Of a DNA stretch of 64,000 nt, positions 32,459-41,256 are shown in pieces (the stretch's first letter is position 1; the number at the start of each line of letters is the position of its first letter). Position numbers and translations under genes: made by a program. The stretch is from Streptomyces rimosus (GTDB lineage Bacteria > Actinomycetota > Actinomycetes > Streptomycetales > Streptomycetaceae), in the NCBI RefSeq assembly GCF_008704655.1, contig NZ_CP023688.1, forward strand, positions 3,224,001-3,288,000, given 5' to 3'. The notes under the pieces were generated by a model that ran no database searches, was not told where the DNA came from, and saw only the letters and a program-made list of their open reading frames with translations.

Positions 32459-32503
32459 GCCGGGGCCGGTCCGCAGGTGCGGACCGGCCCCGGCCGTTTC
32501 TTT
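32459..32503 (+). terminator. Terminator of the nrdAB operon
   Basis: A perfect 14-15-bp GC stem (32459-32473 with 32480-32494) begins 9 bases after the nrdB stop and is followed by GTTTCTTTATG, a T-rich tail. It is one of the few textbook intrinsic terminators in the window. Confidence 0.9.
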
Positions 32504-32593
32504 ATGTCCGACGAATCCGGACCGGATTTGATGAGTCGATGACAACGCGCCGGCGACGGCAACCCTGCCGTATGCCGCCTGCTCTCCCGTTAT

Positions 32594-34486
32594 ATGAAGG
32601 GCAGCGAGCAACCGAAAAAGCGGTTCATCGACTATCCCCGCCGGGGCCGTAACGGATGGCGCCGGTGGCTGCCGTCCTGGAGACAGCAGCTCGGCGTCAC
32701 GGCCATCGGCGCGGCCGGATTCGCCGGGCTCTTCGCCTTCGTGTACGCCCAGGTCGGCATCCCGGACGAGAACGCCGCCGCGCGCCAGGAAGCCACCGTC
32801 TTCTACTGGGCGGATGGCAGCCAGATGGTGACCGAGGGTGCCGTCAACCGGCAGAACGTGACCCTCGACCAGGTGCCCGACCCGGTGGAACACGCCGTGA
32901 TCGCCGCCGAGAACGCGAGTTTCTACTCCGATTCCGGGGTCTCGCTCTCCGGTATCGCGCGGGCCGCGGTGAACATGGCCCAGGGCCAGGACGCGCAGGG
33001 CGGCTCCACCATCACCCAGCAGTATGTGAAGAACACGTACCTCTCGCAGGACCAGACGCTCAAGCGCAAGGTGAAGGAGTTCTTCATCGCGCTGAAGCTG
33101 GACAACCGCAAGTCCAAGTCGGAGATACTCCAGGGGTACCTCAACACCAGTTATTTCGGGCGGCATTCGTTCGGTATCCAGGCCGCCGCGAACGCGTACT
33201 ACGGCATTCCGGCCAAGGACCTGGACCCCAGCCAGGGTGCGGCGCTGGCCGCGCTGCTCAAAGGGGCCGAGCAGTACGATCCGGCGCTGAGCGAGGCCAA
33301 CCACCGGCGTGCGGTGGCGCGGTGGAAGTGGATTCTGGACCGCGAGGTGGAAACCGGTCGGATGAGCCGGGAGGAGCGCGCCCGGTACACACGGTTCCCC
33401 GAGCCGCGCAAACCTGTCACCCCGACCAGTCAGAGGGGCCAGACCGGCTATCTCGTCGACGCCGCGAAGAAGTATCTCAAGAGCCGTACCGGCCTGACCG
33501 ACCGCGATCTCGCACGCGGCGGCTACCGCATTCACACCACCTTCGAGAAGGACAAGGTGACGCGGCTGACGAAAGCGGTGGAGGACGAGCGGCGCCGCAG
33601 TATCGACCCGAAGAAGCGGGCCGCCGACGCGCACGTGGAATTCGGTGCCGCGTCGGTACGGCCCAAGGACGGCGCGCTCGTCGCGCTCTACGGCGGTCCG
33701 GACGCCACACAGCACTTCGCGAACAACGCGGACACCGCGGGCGTACCGGCCGGCTCGGCCTTCAAGCCTTTCGTGATGGCCGCCGCGCTCCGCGACACCG
33801 CGCCCGAGAAGGCCGTCGCCGCGCCCGCTGACGCACCCGCCGCGGGCACGGCCACCGTGCAGGCCGCCGTACCGCCGGACCTGTACGACGGCCTGGTGAC
33901 CTCCGCACATCCGCCGTTCGTCGCCGCGGGCCGGCGTTTGGGCCTGGAGAAGGTACGGGATCTGGCGATCGAGGCGGGCCTGCACAAGACGAGCCTGGCG
34001 CGCCTGGAGCCCACCTTCCCGCTCGGCACCTCCACGCCCAGCGCGATCCGGCTGGCCGGCGCGTACTCGCTCTTCGGCAACGACGGCAGCCGGACCGAGC
34101 CGTACTCAGTGACCAGGGTGGAACACGACGGCACGCCGCTGCCGGGCCTCACGCCGCCCGCCCCGCGCCGCGTATTGACGCCCGGGGCGGCGCACGGCAT
34201 CAACTGGGCGCTCCGGGCGTACGCCGGGAAGACGCTGCCCCCGGAGACCGTGGCGAAGCTGCCGCGCGGCATCTGGGCGGGCGGCACCGGGCCGCAGGAC
34301 CGCATGCGGTCGGCGTGGTTCATCGGCAACGACGGCACCCGCGGCGGCGGGCTGACCACCGCCGTCACCGTCTTCCGCGCCGAGCCGGGGGCGCCGCGGC
34401 TGCTGCCCATGGAGGGCGTGGGCGGCGACATGCGGTTCGGCAACGGCATACCGCCCCGCGTCTGGGCGGCGTACGCCACGGGGTGA
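32594..34486 (+). CDS. Class A penicillin-binding protein with degenerate transpeptidase motifs
   Basis: A 630-residue membrane-anchored PBP. One membrane helix spans residues about 34-52. The glycosyltransferase 51 domain looks intact, with AAENASFYSDSG (catalytic E106) and GGSTITQQYVKN (136-147), so it should polymerise lipid II. In the transpeptidase domain the SxxK serine is present (GSAFK, S388 and K391). The SxN motif is SAH (437-439), and the KTG motif reads AGGTGP with Gly 564 in place of Lys. Crosslinking and beta-lactam binding may therefore be lost. It stands alone after nrdAB. Confidence 0.85.
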   Translation: MKGSEQPKKRFIDYPRRGRNGWRRWLPSWRQQLGVTAIGAAGFAGLFAFVYAQVGIPDENAAARQEATVFYWADGSQMVTEGAVNRQNVTLDQVPDPVEHAVIAAENASFYSDSGVSLSGIARAAVNMAQGQDAQGGSTITQQYVKNTYLSQDQTLKRKVKEFFIALKLDNRKSKSEILQGYLNTSYFGRHSFGIQAAANAYYGIPAKDLDPSQGAALAALLKGAEQYDPALSEANHRRAVARWKWILDREVETGRMSREERARYTRFPEPRKPVTPTSQRGQTGYLVDAAKKYLKSRTGLTDRDLARGGYRIHTTFEKDKVTRLTKAVEDERRRSIDPKKRAADAHVEFGAASVRPKDGALVALYGGPDATQHFANNADTAGVPAGSAFKPFVMAAALRDTAPEKAVAAPADAPAAGTATVQAAVPPDLYDGLVTSAHPPFVAAGRRLGLEKVRDLAIEAGLHKTSLARLEPTFPLGTSTPSAIRLAGAYSLFGNDGSRTEPYSVTRVEHDGTPLPGLTPPAPRRVLTPGAAHGINWALRAYAGKTLPPETVAKLPRGIWAGGTGPQDRMRSAWFIGNDGTRGGGLTTAVTVFRAEPGAPRLLPMEGVGGDMRFGNGIPPRVWAAYATG

Positions 34487-34505
34487 GGCGGCGGCCGGGC
34501 GCGGC

Positions 34506-35147
34506 TCAGTCGTTGGCGACGACCGGGTACCGCGGCTCGCGCTCGGCCATCTGCTTCAGCGCGTCCTTGCGGTCGCGCTTGGAGAGCCGGTCGATGTACA
34601 GGTAGCCGTACAGGTGGTCGGTCTCGTGCTGGAGGCAGCGCGCGAAGTAGCCGGTGCCGGCGACCTTGATCGGGTTGCCCTCGGCGTCCTGGCCGCTGAC
34701 GACCGCGTAATCGGGGCGGGCCAGCTCCGCGTACGCGCCGGGCACCGACAGGCAGCCCTCGTTGGAGTCGTCCAGCACCCGCCGCTCGACCGGCAGGTCC
34801 TCCAGGACCGGGTTGCAGACCGCGCCGACGTGGCGCACGCCCTCGTCGTCCAGGCAGTCGTACACGAAGACCTTCAGGTCCACGCCGATCTGGTTGGCGG
34901 CCAGGCCGACGCCCTCGGCCGTGCGCTGGCTGGCGAACATGTCGTCGATGAGCTGGGCCAGCTTGTCGTCGAACTCGGTGACGTCCTTGCACTCCTTGTG
35001 CAGCACCGGGTTGCCGACGACGGTGATCGGGCGGGACGTACCGCGCTCGCGGTGCGCCTTCTCCCGCTCGTCCGCGCCGGTCACGTCGTCGACGAAGCCC
35101 TCCGCCGCCCGCTCCTCGTTGTGGTCAAAAACAGGCTGTTGCGCCAT
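34506..35147 (-). CDS. def: Peptide deformylase
   Basis: A 213-residue metalloenzyme that removes the formyl group from the N-terminal Met of new proteins. All three signature motifs are present: GVGLAANQ (79-86), EGCLS (130-134, with the metal Cys) and QHETDH (173-178, with the two metal His and catalytic Glu). About 38 N-terminal residues, highly charged, extend beyond the usual start. Streptomyces has several deformylases and this is one copy. It is convergent with the PBP gene. Confidence 0.95.
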   Translation of the reverse strand: MAQQPVFDHNEERAAEGFVDDVTGADEREKAHRERGTSRPITVVGNPVLHKECKDVTEFDDKLAQLIDDMFASQRTAEGVGLAANQIGVDLKVFVYDCLDDEGVRHVGAVCNPVLEDLPVERRVLDDSNEGCLSVPGAYAELARPDYAVVSGQDAEGNPIKVAGTGYFARCLQHETDHLYGYLYIDRLSKRDRKDALKQMAEREPRYPVVAND

Positions 35148-35216
35148 CTCCGCCGTACGCCTTCCTGGAAACCCGAAATTCTTCGTCCACCAGCCTACGG
35201 GGCGGCCCGACGGCCC

Positions 35217-36203
35217 TCAGCAGACCTCTTCCAGATCGCGCCACTCCCGGGTGTCCGGGCTGTCCGCGACCCAGCCGTCCAGCAGGCCGCGCACCAGGCC
35301 GGCGGGCGCGGCGATGCCGCACTCGCGCTCCGGCACCCACAGCGAGCCGGAGCCCGCCGTACGGTGGCCCAGCGGCCCCGGGTGGCCCGGTTCGCTGTGA
35401 TCGTGCGGGTCCAGGTGCTCGCCCTCGCCCTCGTCGCTGGGCATCCGGCTCTCGGAGCACGTACGGCACAGCAGGCGGACGGAGGACGACCAGTCCTCCG
35501 CGGCAAAGCCCGCGTCGGCGGCCAGCCGCTCCAGGGCGTCGCGGTCGGCCTCCGTGGCGGCCTCCAGGAGCACCACCCAGGTGGGGACCGGGGAGGGCGC
35601 CCACAGCTCGATCTCGTCGAACACGGGGAAGGACGGTCCCGCCGCGGTGGTGCGCTCGCCGTTCGGTACGCCGTCGTGCAGCACGACCTCGCCCCAGCGC
35701 CGCCCGGAGGACGGCAGCGGGATGGAGAGCACCTCGATACGGGCCGGGTCCAGCCGGCGGCCCCAGACCACCTCGGCCTCGCCCTCGGGCGACAGGCGCA
35801 CGGCGGCGCTGCCCAGCTCCATGCCGACCGGTTCGGCGGACGGCGAACCCTCGCCGGGGACCTTGAGGCCGTACGCCTGCCAGGCGCGCCGGGCCAGCGG
35901 CCAGTCCTGGAGGGCGGTGGCCGCGATGCCCACGTTCCACCAGTCGGGGGCCTCGGCCTCGCGGTCCAGCAGGGCGACCGCGCGGAGCCCGGCGGCGCGC
36001 GCCTGCTCCCAGTCGTGCCGGAACTTGTGCAGCAGCGCGAGGTTGAACCAGGACTCCGACAGCCACGGCTCCATGTCCGCCGCCCGGGTCAGCAGCGCGC
36101 CCGCGTCCTCGTAACGGCCGTCACCGATCAGCGTGAAAGCGCGGTCGGTCGCCTGCCGCCACGAGGCGGAGGGCCGGTGCCGTACCTTGCCGAAGATCCT
36201 CAC
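35217..36203 (-). CDS. TPR-containing hypothetical protein
   Basis: A 328-residue cytoplasmic protein. Residues about 10-110 form two or three tetratricopeptide-type helical pairs (DRAFTLIGDGRYEDAGALL, SWFNLALLHKFRHDWEQA). The rest is a beta-rich region unlike anything I can name, with a CRTCSES pair near residue 245 and a His/Glu-rich DEGEGEHLDPHDHSEPGH stretch. TPRs mediate protein contacts, but partner and role are unknown. The GTG start at 36203 overlaps the stop of a possible small upstream frame as GTGA. Confidence 0.75.
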   Translation of the reverse strand: MRIFGKVRHRPSASWRQATDRAFTLIGDGRYEDAGALLTRAADMEPWLSESWFNLALLHKFRHDWEQARAAGLRAVALLDREAEAPDWWNVGIAATALQDWPLARRAWQAYGLKVPGEGSPSAEPVGMELGSAAVRLSPEGEAEVVWGRRLDPARIEVLSIPLPSSGRRWGEVVLHDGVPNGERTTAAGPSFPVFDEIELWAPSPVPTWVVLLEAATEADRDALERLAADAGFAAEDWSSSVRLLCRTCSESRMPSDEGEGEHLDPHDHSEPGHPGPLGHRTAGSGSLWVPERECGIAAPAGLVRGLLDGWVADSPDTREWRDLEEVC

Positions 36204-36436
36204 GATTCCCGCCTGCTGGTTGCTTCCTGGATGCCGCCCCGGACCAAGGCCGGGGGCCGTTCGAGGGCCCACTCGACAACCTGCCACAGATTGCCGCCGG
36301 GCTCAGCCCGGTTGCCGCGCCGGCCGCGGCCCGCCACCGACCCCCTCATCGGCTCCTTGCCTTTCGCCGACCCCCTGAATCCCCGTTCGTGGGGGTTCCT
36401 TCGCATCCAACCATGCCCATCTCCGGGGCCGCTCAT
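36200..36436 (-). CDS. Possible small protein coupled to the TPR gene
   Basis: A 78-residue frame whose stop overlaps the TPR gene start by four bases (GTGA), the pattern of translational coupling seen elsewhere in this window. Its last 30 residues (NLWQVVEWALERPPALVRGG) look like an amphipathic helix. The first half is Gly/Arg-rich and its codon third-position GC is lower than in neighbouring genes. I recognise no family and the overlap may be chance. Confidence 0.25.
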   Translation of the reverse strand: MSGPGDGHGWMRRNPHERGFRGSAKGKEPMRGSVAGRGRRGNRAEPGGNLWQVVEWALERPPALVRGGIQEATSRRES

Positions 36437-36718
36437 TACCCATCGGTTCCGTGACCTTGCGCGGGTGTTTGTGGCGATCTGGGCGGGGCATGCGACACGA
36501 ACGTCCGTACGCAATGCGCAACAGGACGGCCGCCGGCAACACGGCCGGGCGGTACGTCGGATGAGGCCCCTGGCACCGCGCTCGCGCCCCGCTCCGGGGA
36601 TCGCGCGAGGTGCGCTCACCGGTGGGGGCGAGGGTGGCACCCGGCAGCGAGGCGGGTGGGAACACCGAACCGCTGTGCGGGAGTTGGTGCCCTGCGGGCG
36701 GGAGAACTGTGAAGATCC
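36437..36718. other. Gap with no supported gene
   Basis: Between the rsrA terminator and the TPR gene region this stretch has several overlapping open frames on both strands, none with a start signal, recognisable motif or consistent codon bias. I see no further feature in it. Confidence 0.4.
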
Positions 36719-36741
36719 GGGCGGGACGCATCGTCCCGCCC
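36719..36741 (-). terminator. Terminator of the sigR-rsrA operon
   Basis: A perfect 10-bp GC stem (36719-36728 with 36732-36741) with a 3-base loop lies 26 bases downstream of the rsrA stop on the minus strand. Confidence 0.7.
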
Positions 36742-36766
36742 CTCACCCCATCGGGTGATACGCCGC

Positions 36767-37174
36767 TTATTCGGCCCGCGCGGTCTCACCGCGCGCGTCG
36801 AGCGTGCCGTCCGGGCCGGGCCCGGACGCCTGCTCGGGGGCCTTGGCGGCCGCGGCGGCACGGGCCTCCGCCTGCTCCTGCTTCGCCTGCTCCAGCACGC
36901 TCTGCTCGGGCACCGCCTCGCCCGCGCGGATCAGGTCGATCCGGCCCATGACCTTCGAGCGCAGATCGGTCGGCACGTCGTCATGGCCGCAGCAGCGCTT
37001 GACGAGCTTCTTGACGGCCTGCTCCAGCCCGTACTTCTCCAGGCAGGGCGAGCACTCGTCGAAGTGCTCCTGGAACTTCTCGCATTCACCGGCCGGCATC
37101 TCGCGGTCGAGATACTCGTACAGATGGTCGAGGACCTCTGAGCAGTCCTTCTCGTGCGGCTCTCCGCAGCTCAT
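36767..37174 (-). CDS. rsrA: Redox-sensitive zinc anti-sigma factor RsrA
   Basis: A 135-residue zinc-binding anti-sigma factor that holds SigR inactive until thiol oxidation forms a disulfide and releases it. The ZAS motif is complete: C11, H37, C41 and C44 (EHFDECSPC), and the extra C3, C61 and C62 of Streptomyces RsrA are all present. The C-terminal 45 residues are an Ala/Glu-rich tail. The start overlaps the sigR stop as ATGA, which ensures balanced production of sigma and anti-sigma factor. Confidence 0.97.
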   Translation of the reverse strand: MSCGEPHEKDCSEVLDHLYEYLDREMPAGECEKFQEHFDECSPCLEKYGLEQAVKKLVKRCCGHDDVPTDLRSKVMGRIDLIRAGEAVPEQSVLEQAKQEQAEARAAAAAKAPEQASGPGPDGTLDARGETARAE

Positions 37175-37869
37175 GATCCCGAGCCTTTCCGATCGTGCGG
37201 CTGCGACGACTGCGCGGTCGCAGCGCCCGCCCCGGCGGGGACCAGCCCACGCTCACGGGCGTAATCCTCCAGCATGCCGCGCAGTTGGCGACGGCCGCGG
37301 TGCAGACGGGACATCACCGTGCCGATGGGTGTACCCATGATGTCGGCGATCTCCTTGTACGCAAAGCCCTCGACGTCCGCGAGGTAGACCGCGATGCGGA
37401 ATTCCTCCGGAATGGCCTGGAGGGCGGCCTTCACATCGGAGTCCGGCAGATGGTCCAGCGCCTGCGACTCGGCCGAGCGCAGGCCGGTCGACATATGCGA
37501 CTCCGCGCGCGCCAGCTGCCAGTCCTCGATCTCCTCGGCGGCGCTGCGCTGGGGTTCGCGCTGCTTCTTGCGGTAGGAGTTGATGAAGGTGTTCGTGAGG
37601 ATGCGGTACAGCCACGCCTTGAGGTTCGTTCCCTCACGGAACTGGTGGAAGGACGCATACGCCTTCGCATACGTCTCCTGAACCAGGTCCTCCGCATCGG
37701 CCGGGTTGCGCGTCATGCGCAGCGCGGCCGAATACATCTGGTCCAGGAAGGTGAGCGCGTCCCGCTCGAAGCGCGCGTTGCGCTCGGCGTCCGTCTCCCG
37801 CGTCCCGCTGCCAGCGTGTTCCTCTGCCGTGCCGTCGGTCCCTGCGTCGGTACCGGTGACCGGACCCAC
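37171..37869 (-). CDS. sigR: Thiol-stress ECF sigma factor SigR
   Basis: A 232-residue ECF sigma factor controlling the thiol-oxidative stress response (thioredoxin, mycothiol and related genes). Region 2 contains [20 protein letters not shown] and [17 protein letters not shown], and region 4 has [17 protein letters not shown] followed by [21 protein letters not shown] take the GTG at 37869, aligning with the known SigR N-terminus and preceded by GGAGGAG. The frame stays open upstream to ATGs at 38031 and 38046, which would add 54 or 59 residues and correspond to the unstable SigR-prime isoform made from the autoregulated promoter. Confidence 0.95.
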   Translation of the reverse strand: MGPVTGTDAGTDGTAEEHAGSGTRETDAERNARFERDALTFLDQMYSAALRMTRNPADAEDLVQETYAKAYASFHQFREGTNLKAWLYRILTNTFINSYRKKQREPQRSAAEEIEDWQLARAESHMSTGLRSAESQALDHLPDSDVKAALQAIPEEFRIAVYLADVEGFAYKEIADIMGTPIGTVMSRLHRGRRQLRGMLEDYARERGLVPAGAGAATAQSSQPHDRKGSGS

Positions 37870-38085
37870 CTCCTCCAACACCGTGACGGGTCCGGATGCT
37901 GACCCGCTCGAGTCGGAGAATAGACGACGATCCGGTACCGCCGCCGCTCCAGCAAGGGCGGTCTGGGTGCCGCGCAGCTGTGTCCACTGCAGGTCAGCGG
38001 CCTGCGGGCGGGCTGGGCAAGCGATTCCCATGCGGCGGGCTCCCATTCTTCGAAGATTCCCTCAACGTTCCTGCAACCCGCACAA

Positions 38086-38111
38086 CAGCCGCACCCCGCA
38101 CGTCATTCCCG
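38086..38111 (-). promoter_or_regulatory. SigR-dependent autoregulatory promoter of sigR
   Basis: On the minus strand GGAAT (38111-38107) is followed by exactly 18 bases and then GTT (38088-38086), the SigR consensus GGAAT-N18-GTT. It sits 40-55 bases before the in-frame upstream ATGs, so transcripts from it could encode the longer SigR-prime form. Confidence 0.85.
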
Positions 38112-38179
38112 CACCGCGCGCGCGGTACGTGACCATGGTCACGCGGACCGGAGGGCGCCGCCGGAACGCCTCCGAGCCC

Positions 38180-38214
38180 TTGACAAACACGCTTGCCGGT
38201 TCGGCAATGAAGAC
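38180..38214 (+). promoter_or_regulatory. Promoter and operator of the cupin-HTH gene
   Basis: A perfect -35 TTGACA (38180-38185) with a 17-base spacer places the -10 at 38203-38208, so transcription should begin close to the ATG at 38215 and give a leaderless mRNA. The inverted repeat TTGCCG-GTT-CGGCAA (38193-38207) covers the spacer and -10, an ideal autorepression site. Confidence 0.7.
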
Positions 38215-38808
38215 ATGGACGACAAGGCGTACGAACGGGTGCTGTCGGATGTGGGCCCGCGGCTGCGGCGGCTGCGGCAGGAGAGAGGGGTGACGCTCGC
38301 CGCGCTCTCGGAAACGACGGGCATCTCGGTGAGCACCCTCTCCCGCCTGGAGTCGGGCGGGCGCAAGGCCACCCTGGAACTGCTGCTGCCGCTCGCCCAG
38401 GCCCATCAGGTGCCGCTGGACGAGCTGGTCGGCGCGCCGGAGGTGGGCGATCCACGGGTCCGCGCGGTGCCGCAGCGCCGCAAACACATGACGTTCGTGC
38501 CGCTGACCCGGCAGCCCGGCGGCCTCCAGGCGTACAAGATGGTGATCGATCCGGTGCCGGGCACACCCGAACAGCGCACCCACGAGGGCTACGAGTGGAT
38601 GTACGTGCTGTCCGGGCGGCTGCGCCTGCTGCTCGCGGACCGGGACGTGGTGCTGCGCTCCGGCGAAGCGGCGGAGTTCGACACCCGGCTGCCGCACTGG
38701 TTCGGCCCGGCGGACGACAAGCCCGTGGAGGTCCTCAGCCTCTTCGGGCGGCAGGGCGAGCGGATGCACGTACGCGCCAAACCGCGTTCCAAGAAGGACG
38801 CCGACTGA
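38215..38808 (+). CDS. XRE-family regulator with cupin sensor domain
   Basis: A 197-residue transcription factor with an N-terminal helix-turn-helix (VTLAALSETTGISVSTLSRL, about residues 26-45) and a C-terminal cupin barrel (residues about 105-180; THEGYEWMYVLSGRLRLLL and the FDTRLPHWFGP strand). This architecture is common in regulators that sense small polar metabolites. No Shine-Dalgarno sequence precedes the ATG, consistent with a leaderless transcript from the adjacent promoter. Autoregulation through the overlapping inverted repeat is likely. The target genes are unknown. Confidence 0.88.
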   Translation: MDDKAYERVLSDVGPRLRRLRQERGVTLAALSETTGISVSTLSRLESGGRKATLELLLPLAQAHQVPLDELVGAPEVGDPRVRAVPQRRKHMTFVPLTRQPGGLQAYKMVIDPVPGTPEQRTHEGYEWMYVLSGRLRLLLADRDVVLRSGEAAEFDTRLPHWFGPADDKPVEVLSLFGRQGERMHVRAKPRSKKDAD

Positions 38809-38825
38809 GGCGCGTACACCCGCGG

Positions 38826-39452
38826 TCAGGCGAAGAGGCCGTCCAGCCACTCCCCCACCACGTCCGTGAGCAGGGCCATCGCCGCCGGCTCGTCGAGGTC
38901 CGCCTTCTTCGGTACGGCGAAGCCGTGGTCCCCGTGCGGCACCTCGACGATCCGGGTGCCCTCGGGGAACTCCGACGGCCGCCCGAACGGGTCACGGCCG
39001 CCCTGCACCACCAGCGTCGGCAGCCCGGCCCCGGTCAGTTCGTCCGCGCGCGACTTCTCCGGCTTGCCCGGCGGGTGCAGCGGGAAGCTCAGCGCCAGTA
39101 CGGCGTGCGCGCCCAGGCCGCGCGCCGTACGGCAGGCCACCCGCGCCCCCGCGCTGCGCCCGCCCGCGACCACCGGCAGCCCCGGCTTCTCCAGCGCCGG
39201 CCACAGCGCGGTCCACGCGGCGTCCAGGGTCTTGGGGGCGGGTGCCAGCTTCTTGCCGGCCACCCGCCACGGCTGCTCGACCAGCGCGACGGTGTAGCCG
39301 CGCGCGGGCAGCGCGGCGGCCAGCGCGCGCAGGTCCCGGGCCTCGATGCCGCCGCCCGCGCCGTGGCTGACGGCGAGCACGGCCCGCGCGTCCTCCGCCG
39401 GATGCCAGGTGATGCGCGCCTCACCCACAGGAGTCTCGACTGTTTCGCTCAC
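38826..39452 (-). CDS. Alpha/beta hydrolase of the KANL3/Tex30-like family
   Basis: A 208-residue alpha/beta-hydrolase fold protein. LAVSHGAGGGIEARDLRALA is the N-terminal oxyanion region, and GGRSAGARVACRTA holds the nucleophile elbow (GxSxG-like, Ser in GRSAG). LVVQGGRDPFG supplies the Asp and VPHGDHGF the His, so the triad looks complete. The family includes small dienelactone-hydrolase-like proteins of unknown substrate. The GTG start at 39452 has AGGA 7 bases upstream. It is convergent with the cupin regulator. Confidence 0.85.
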   Translation of the reverse strand: MSETVETPVGEARITWHPAEDARAVLAVSHGAGGGIEARDLRALAAALPARGYTVALVEQPWRVAGKKLAPAPKTLDAAWTALWPALEKPGLPVVAGGRSAGARVACRTARGLGAHAVLALSFPLHPPGKPEKSRADELTGAGLPTLVVQGGRDPFGRPSEFPEGTRIVEVPHGDHGFAVPKKADLDEPAAMALLTDVVGEWLDGLFA

Positions 39453-39498
39453 ACCCTCATCCTGCCGCCTCACGGGTCCCGGAACGTGCGGGCACTCG

Positions 39499-40317
39499 TC
39501 AGAACAGCATTTCCTCCTCGGGCGCCGGCAGCTCCTTGACCAGCTCGGGCCCGTTGTTGCGGACATTGCTCACATCGGTCGACACCGGGTAGGCGCGCAT
39601 CAGCCCGGCGGGCGGCGGCGCGAGCAGCGGCAGCAGGTCGTCCACGTCCGTACGGGCCGGGTCGAGCCAGGCGTCCCACTTGTCGGGCGTCAGGATCAGC
39701 GGCATCCGCGGGTGGATGTCGGCGAGCGCCTGCGGGCCCGCGCCGCCGTCCGCGTTCGCCAGCGGGGTGATCTCGGCCTCGGTGGTGACGACCGTGCAGG
39801 TCACCCACCACGCCTGCGGGTGGTCGTCGGGCAGCGTACGGTCGCGCCAGAACTCGTACAGCCCGGCCAGCGCCATCACCTGGCCGTCCGCGGGGGTGAC
39901 GAAGTACGGCTGCTTGCGGGGGCGCTTCCGCTTGCCCTGCTCCTCCAGCTGCCGTTCGGCGGCGGCCGTGACCCACTCGTAGTAGCCGTCGCCGGGCAGC
40001 AGGCAGCGGCGGGCCGCGAACGGCCGCTTGAACGACGGCTTCTCGTGCACCGTCTCCGCACGGGCGTTGATCATCTTCACCCCGACATCGGGCGATTTCG
40101 CCCAGGACGGGACGAGTCCCCAGGTCAGTCTCCGCAGCTGGCGAACCGGACGGCGGTCTTCCGCGTCTTTCAGGGGGCGTTCGAGCACCGCGTGGACGTT
40201 CTTCGTCGGGGCGATGTTCCAGTCGGGCGCCAGGGCCTCCTCCGGTTCCCACTTCTCGACCTCGAAGAGCCCCACCAGATCCTCGGGGCTGCGACTCGCT
40301 GCATACCGTCCGCACAT
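39499..40317 (-). CDS. SRAP domain protein (YedK/HMCES family)
   Basis: A 272-residue SRAP peptidase-fold protein. These proteins shield abasic sites in single-stranded DNA by covalently linking through the N-terminal cysteine. The start is fixed by biology: the ATG at 40317 gives MCGRYAAS, exposing Cys2 after Met removal. Other conserved residues are in WNIAPTKNV, WGLVPSWAK, NARAETVHEKPSFK, RCLLPGDGYYEW (catalytic Glu) and the late HPRMPLIL (His). It points away from the M50 gene with a 35-bp gap. Confidence 0.92.
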   Translation of the reverse strand: MCGRYAASRSPEDLVGLFEVEKWEPEEALAPDWNIAPTKNVHAVLERPLKDAEDRRPVRQLRRLTWGLVPSWAKSPDVGVKMINARAETVHEKPSFKRPFAARRCLLPGDGYYEWVTAAAERQLEEQGKRKRPRKQPYFVTPADGQVMALAGLYEFWRDRTLPDDHPQAWWVTCTVVTTEAEITPLANADGGAGPQALADIHPRMPLILTPDKWDAWLDPARTDVDDLLPLLAPPPAGLMRAYPVSTDVSNVRNNGPELVKELPAPEEEMLF

Positions 40318-40352
40318 GCATGCCACAGTGCCACGCCAGACCAAGGGGAGAG

Positions 40353-41066
40353 ATGGACACCGGTCATATCACCGACGTATGGGACAGGGTTTTCGGCATC
40401 CAGCCCGACCCGCCGCCCTGGCTCGTCGTCGTGACGGCGGTGGTCGCGCTGGCCGTGATCACCCCGTACCGCGCCTGGCGGCTGTCCCGTAACGCCATCA
40501 CCATCGCCCACGAGGGCGGGCACGGCCTCGTCGCGCTGCTCAGCGGGCGCCGGCTGTCCGGCATCCGGCTGCACTCCGACACGTCGGGGCTGACCGTCTC
40601 GCGCGGCAAGCCGACCGGCCTCGGCATGATCCTCACCGCCGCCGCCGGATATGTGACGCCGTCCCTGCTCGGACTCCTCGGCGCCTGGCTGCTGGCCTCC
40701 GGGCACATCACGGCGCTGCTGTGGGGCGCCACCGCGCTGCTCGCCGCGATGCTGCTGATGATCCGCAACGCGTACGGCGTACTGACCGTGGTGCTGGCCG
40801 GCGCTGCCTTCTTCCTCGTCTCCTGGCTGACCGCCCCCGAGGTGCAGGCGGCGTTCGCGTACGCGGTCGTATGGTTCCTGCTGCTGGGCGGCGTACGGCC
40901 GCCCTTCGAACTCCAGGGCAAGCGGCGCCGCGGCCGGGCCGGGGACTCCGACCCCGACCAGCTGGCCCGGCTCACCCGGGTACCGGCAGCCGTCTGGCTG
41001 GGACTCTTCCATGTGGTGACGCTGTGCTCGCTGGCCGGCGGCGGCCGCTGGCTGCTGGACGTCTGA
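40353..41066 (+). CDS. M50-family membrane metallopeptidase-like protein
   Basis: A 237-residue membrane protein with the zinc motif HEGGH (residues 53-57) of the M50B-like peptidases, next to a hydrophobic segment, and about six membrane helices in total. These proteins may cut membrane substrates, although the short actinobacterial members have no known target. GGGGAGAG precedes the ATG at 40353. It is divergent from the SRAP gene and lies 190 bp before aroA. Confidence 0.8.
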   Translation: MDTGHITDVWDRVFGIQPDPPPWLVVVTAVVALAVITPYRAWRLSRNAITIAHEGGHGLVALLSGRRLSGIRLHSDTSGLTVSRGKPTGLGMILTAAAGYVTPSLLGLLGAWLLASGHITALLWGATALLAAMLLMIRNAYGVLTVVLAGAAFFLVSWLTAPEVQAAFAYAVVWFLLLGGVRPPFELQGKRRRGRAGDSDPDQLARLTRVPAAVWLGLFHVVTLCSLAGGGRWLLDV

Positions 41067-41256
41067 GCCCGTACGGGCCGTGCCCCGGGCCGGTACGGTC
41101 CGTACGCGGGCACCCGACGGGCACGCTCCGGAGCACGCCTCCGGGAGCGCGGTCCCGCACAGTGACTCCACCTGCACTATCAGTGCCGTGTTTCCCGCAG
41201 GTTGCGCCGCTTTTGATCAAGATCTGCACCCCGGTCCAGCCATTAAAGTGAAGGGC

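Noticed and set aside
34614..36758. Long plus-strand frame (714 codons) over def, the TPR gene and the gap
   Set aside because: Runs antisense through clear peptide deformylase and TPR genes and translates to low-complexity Arg/Gly/Val sequence.
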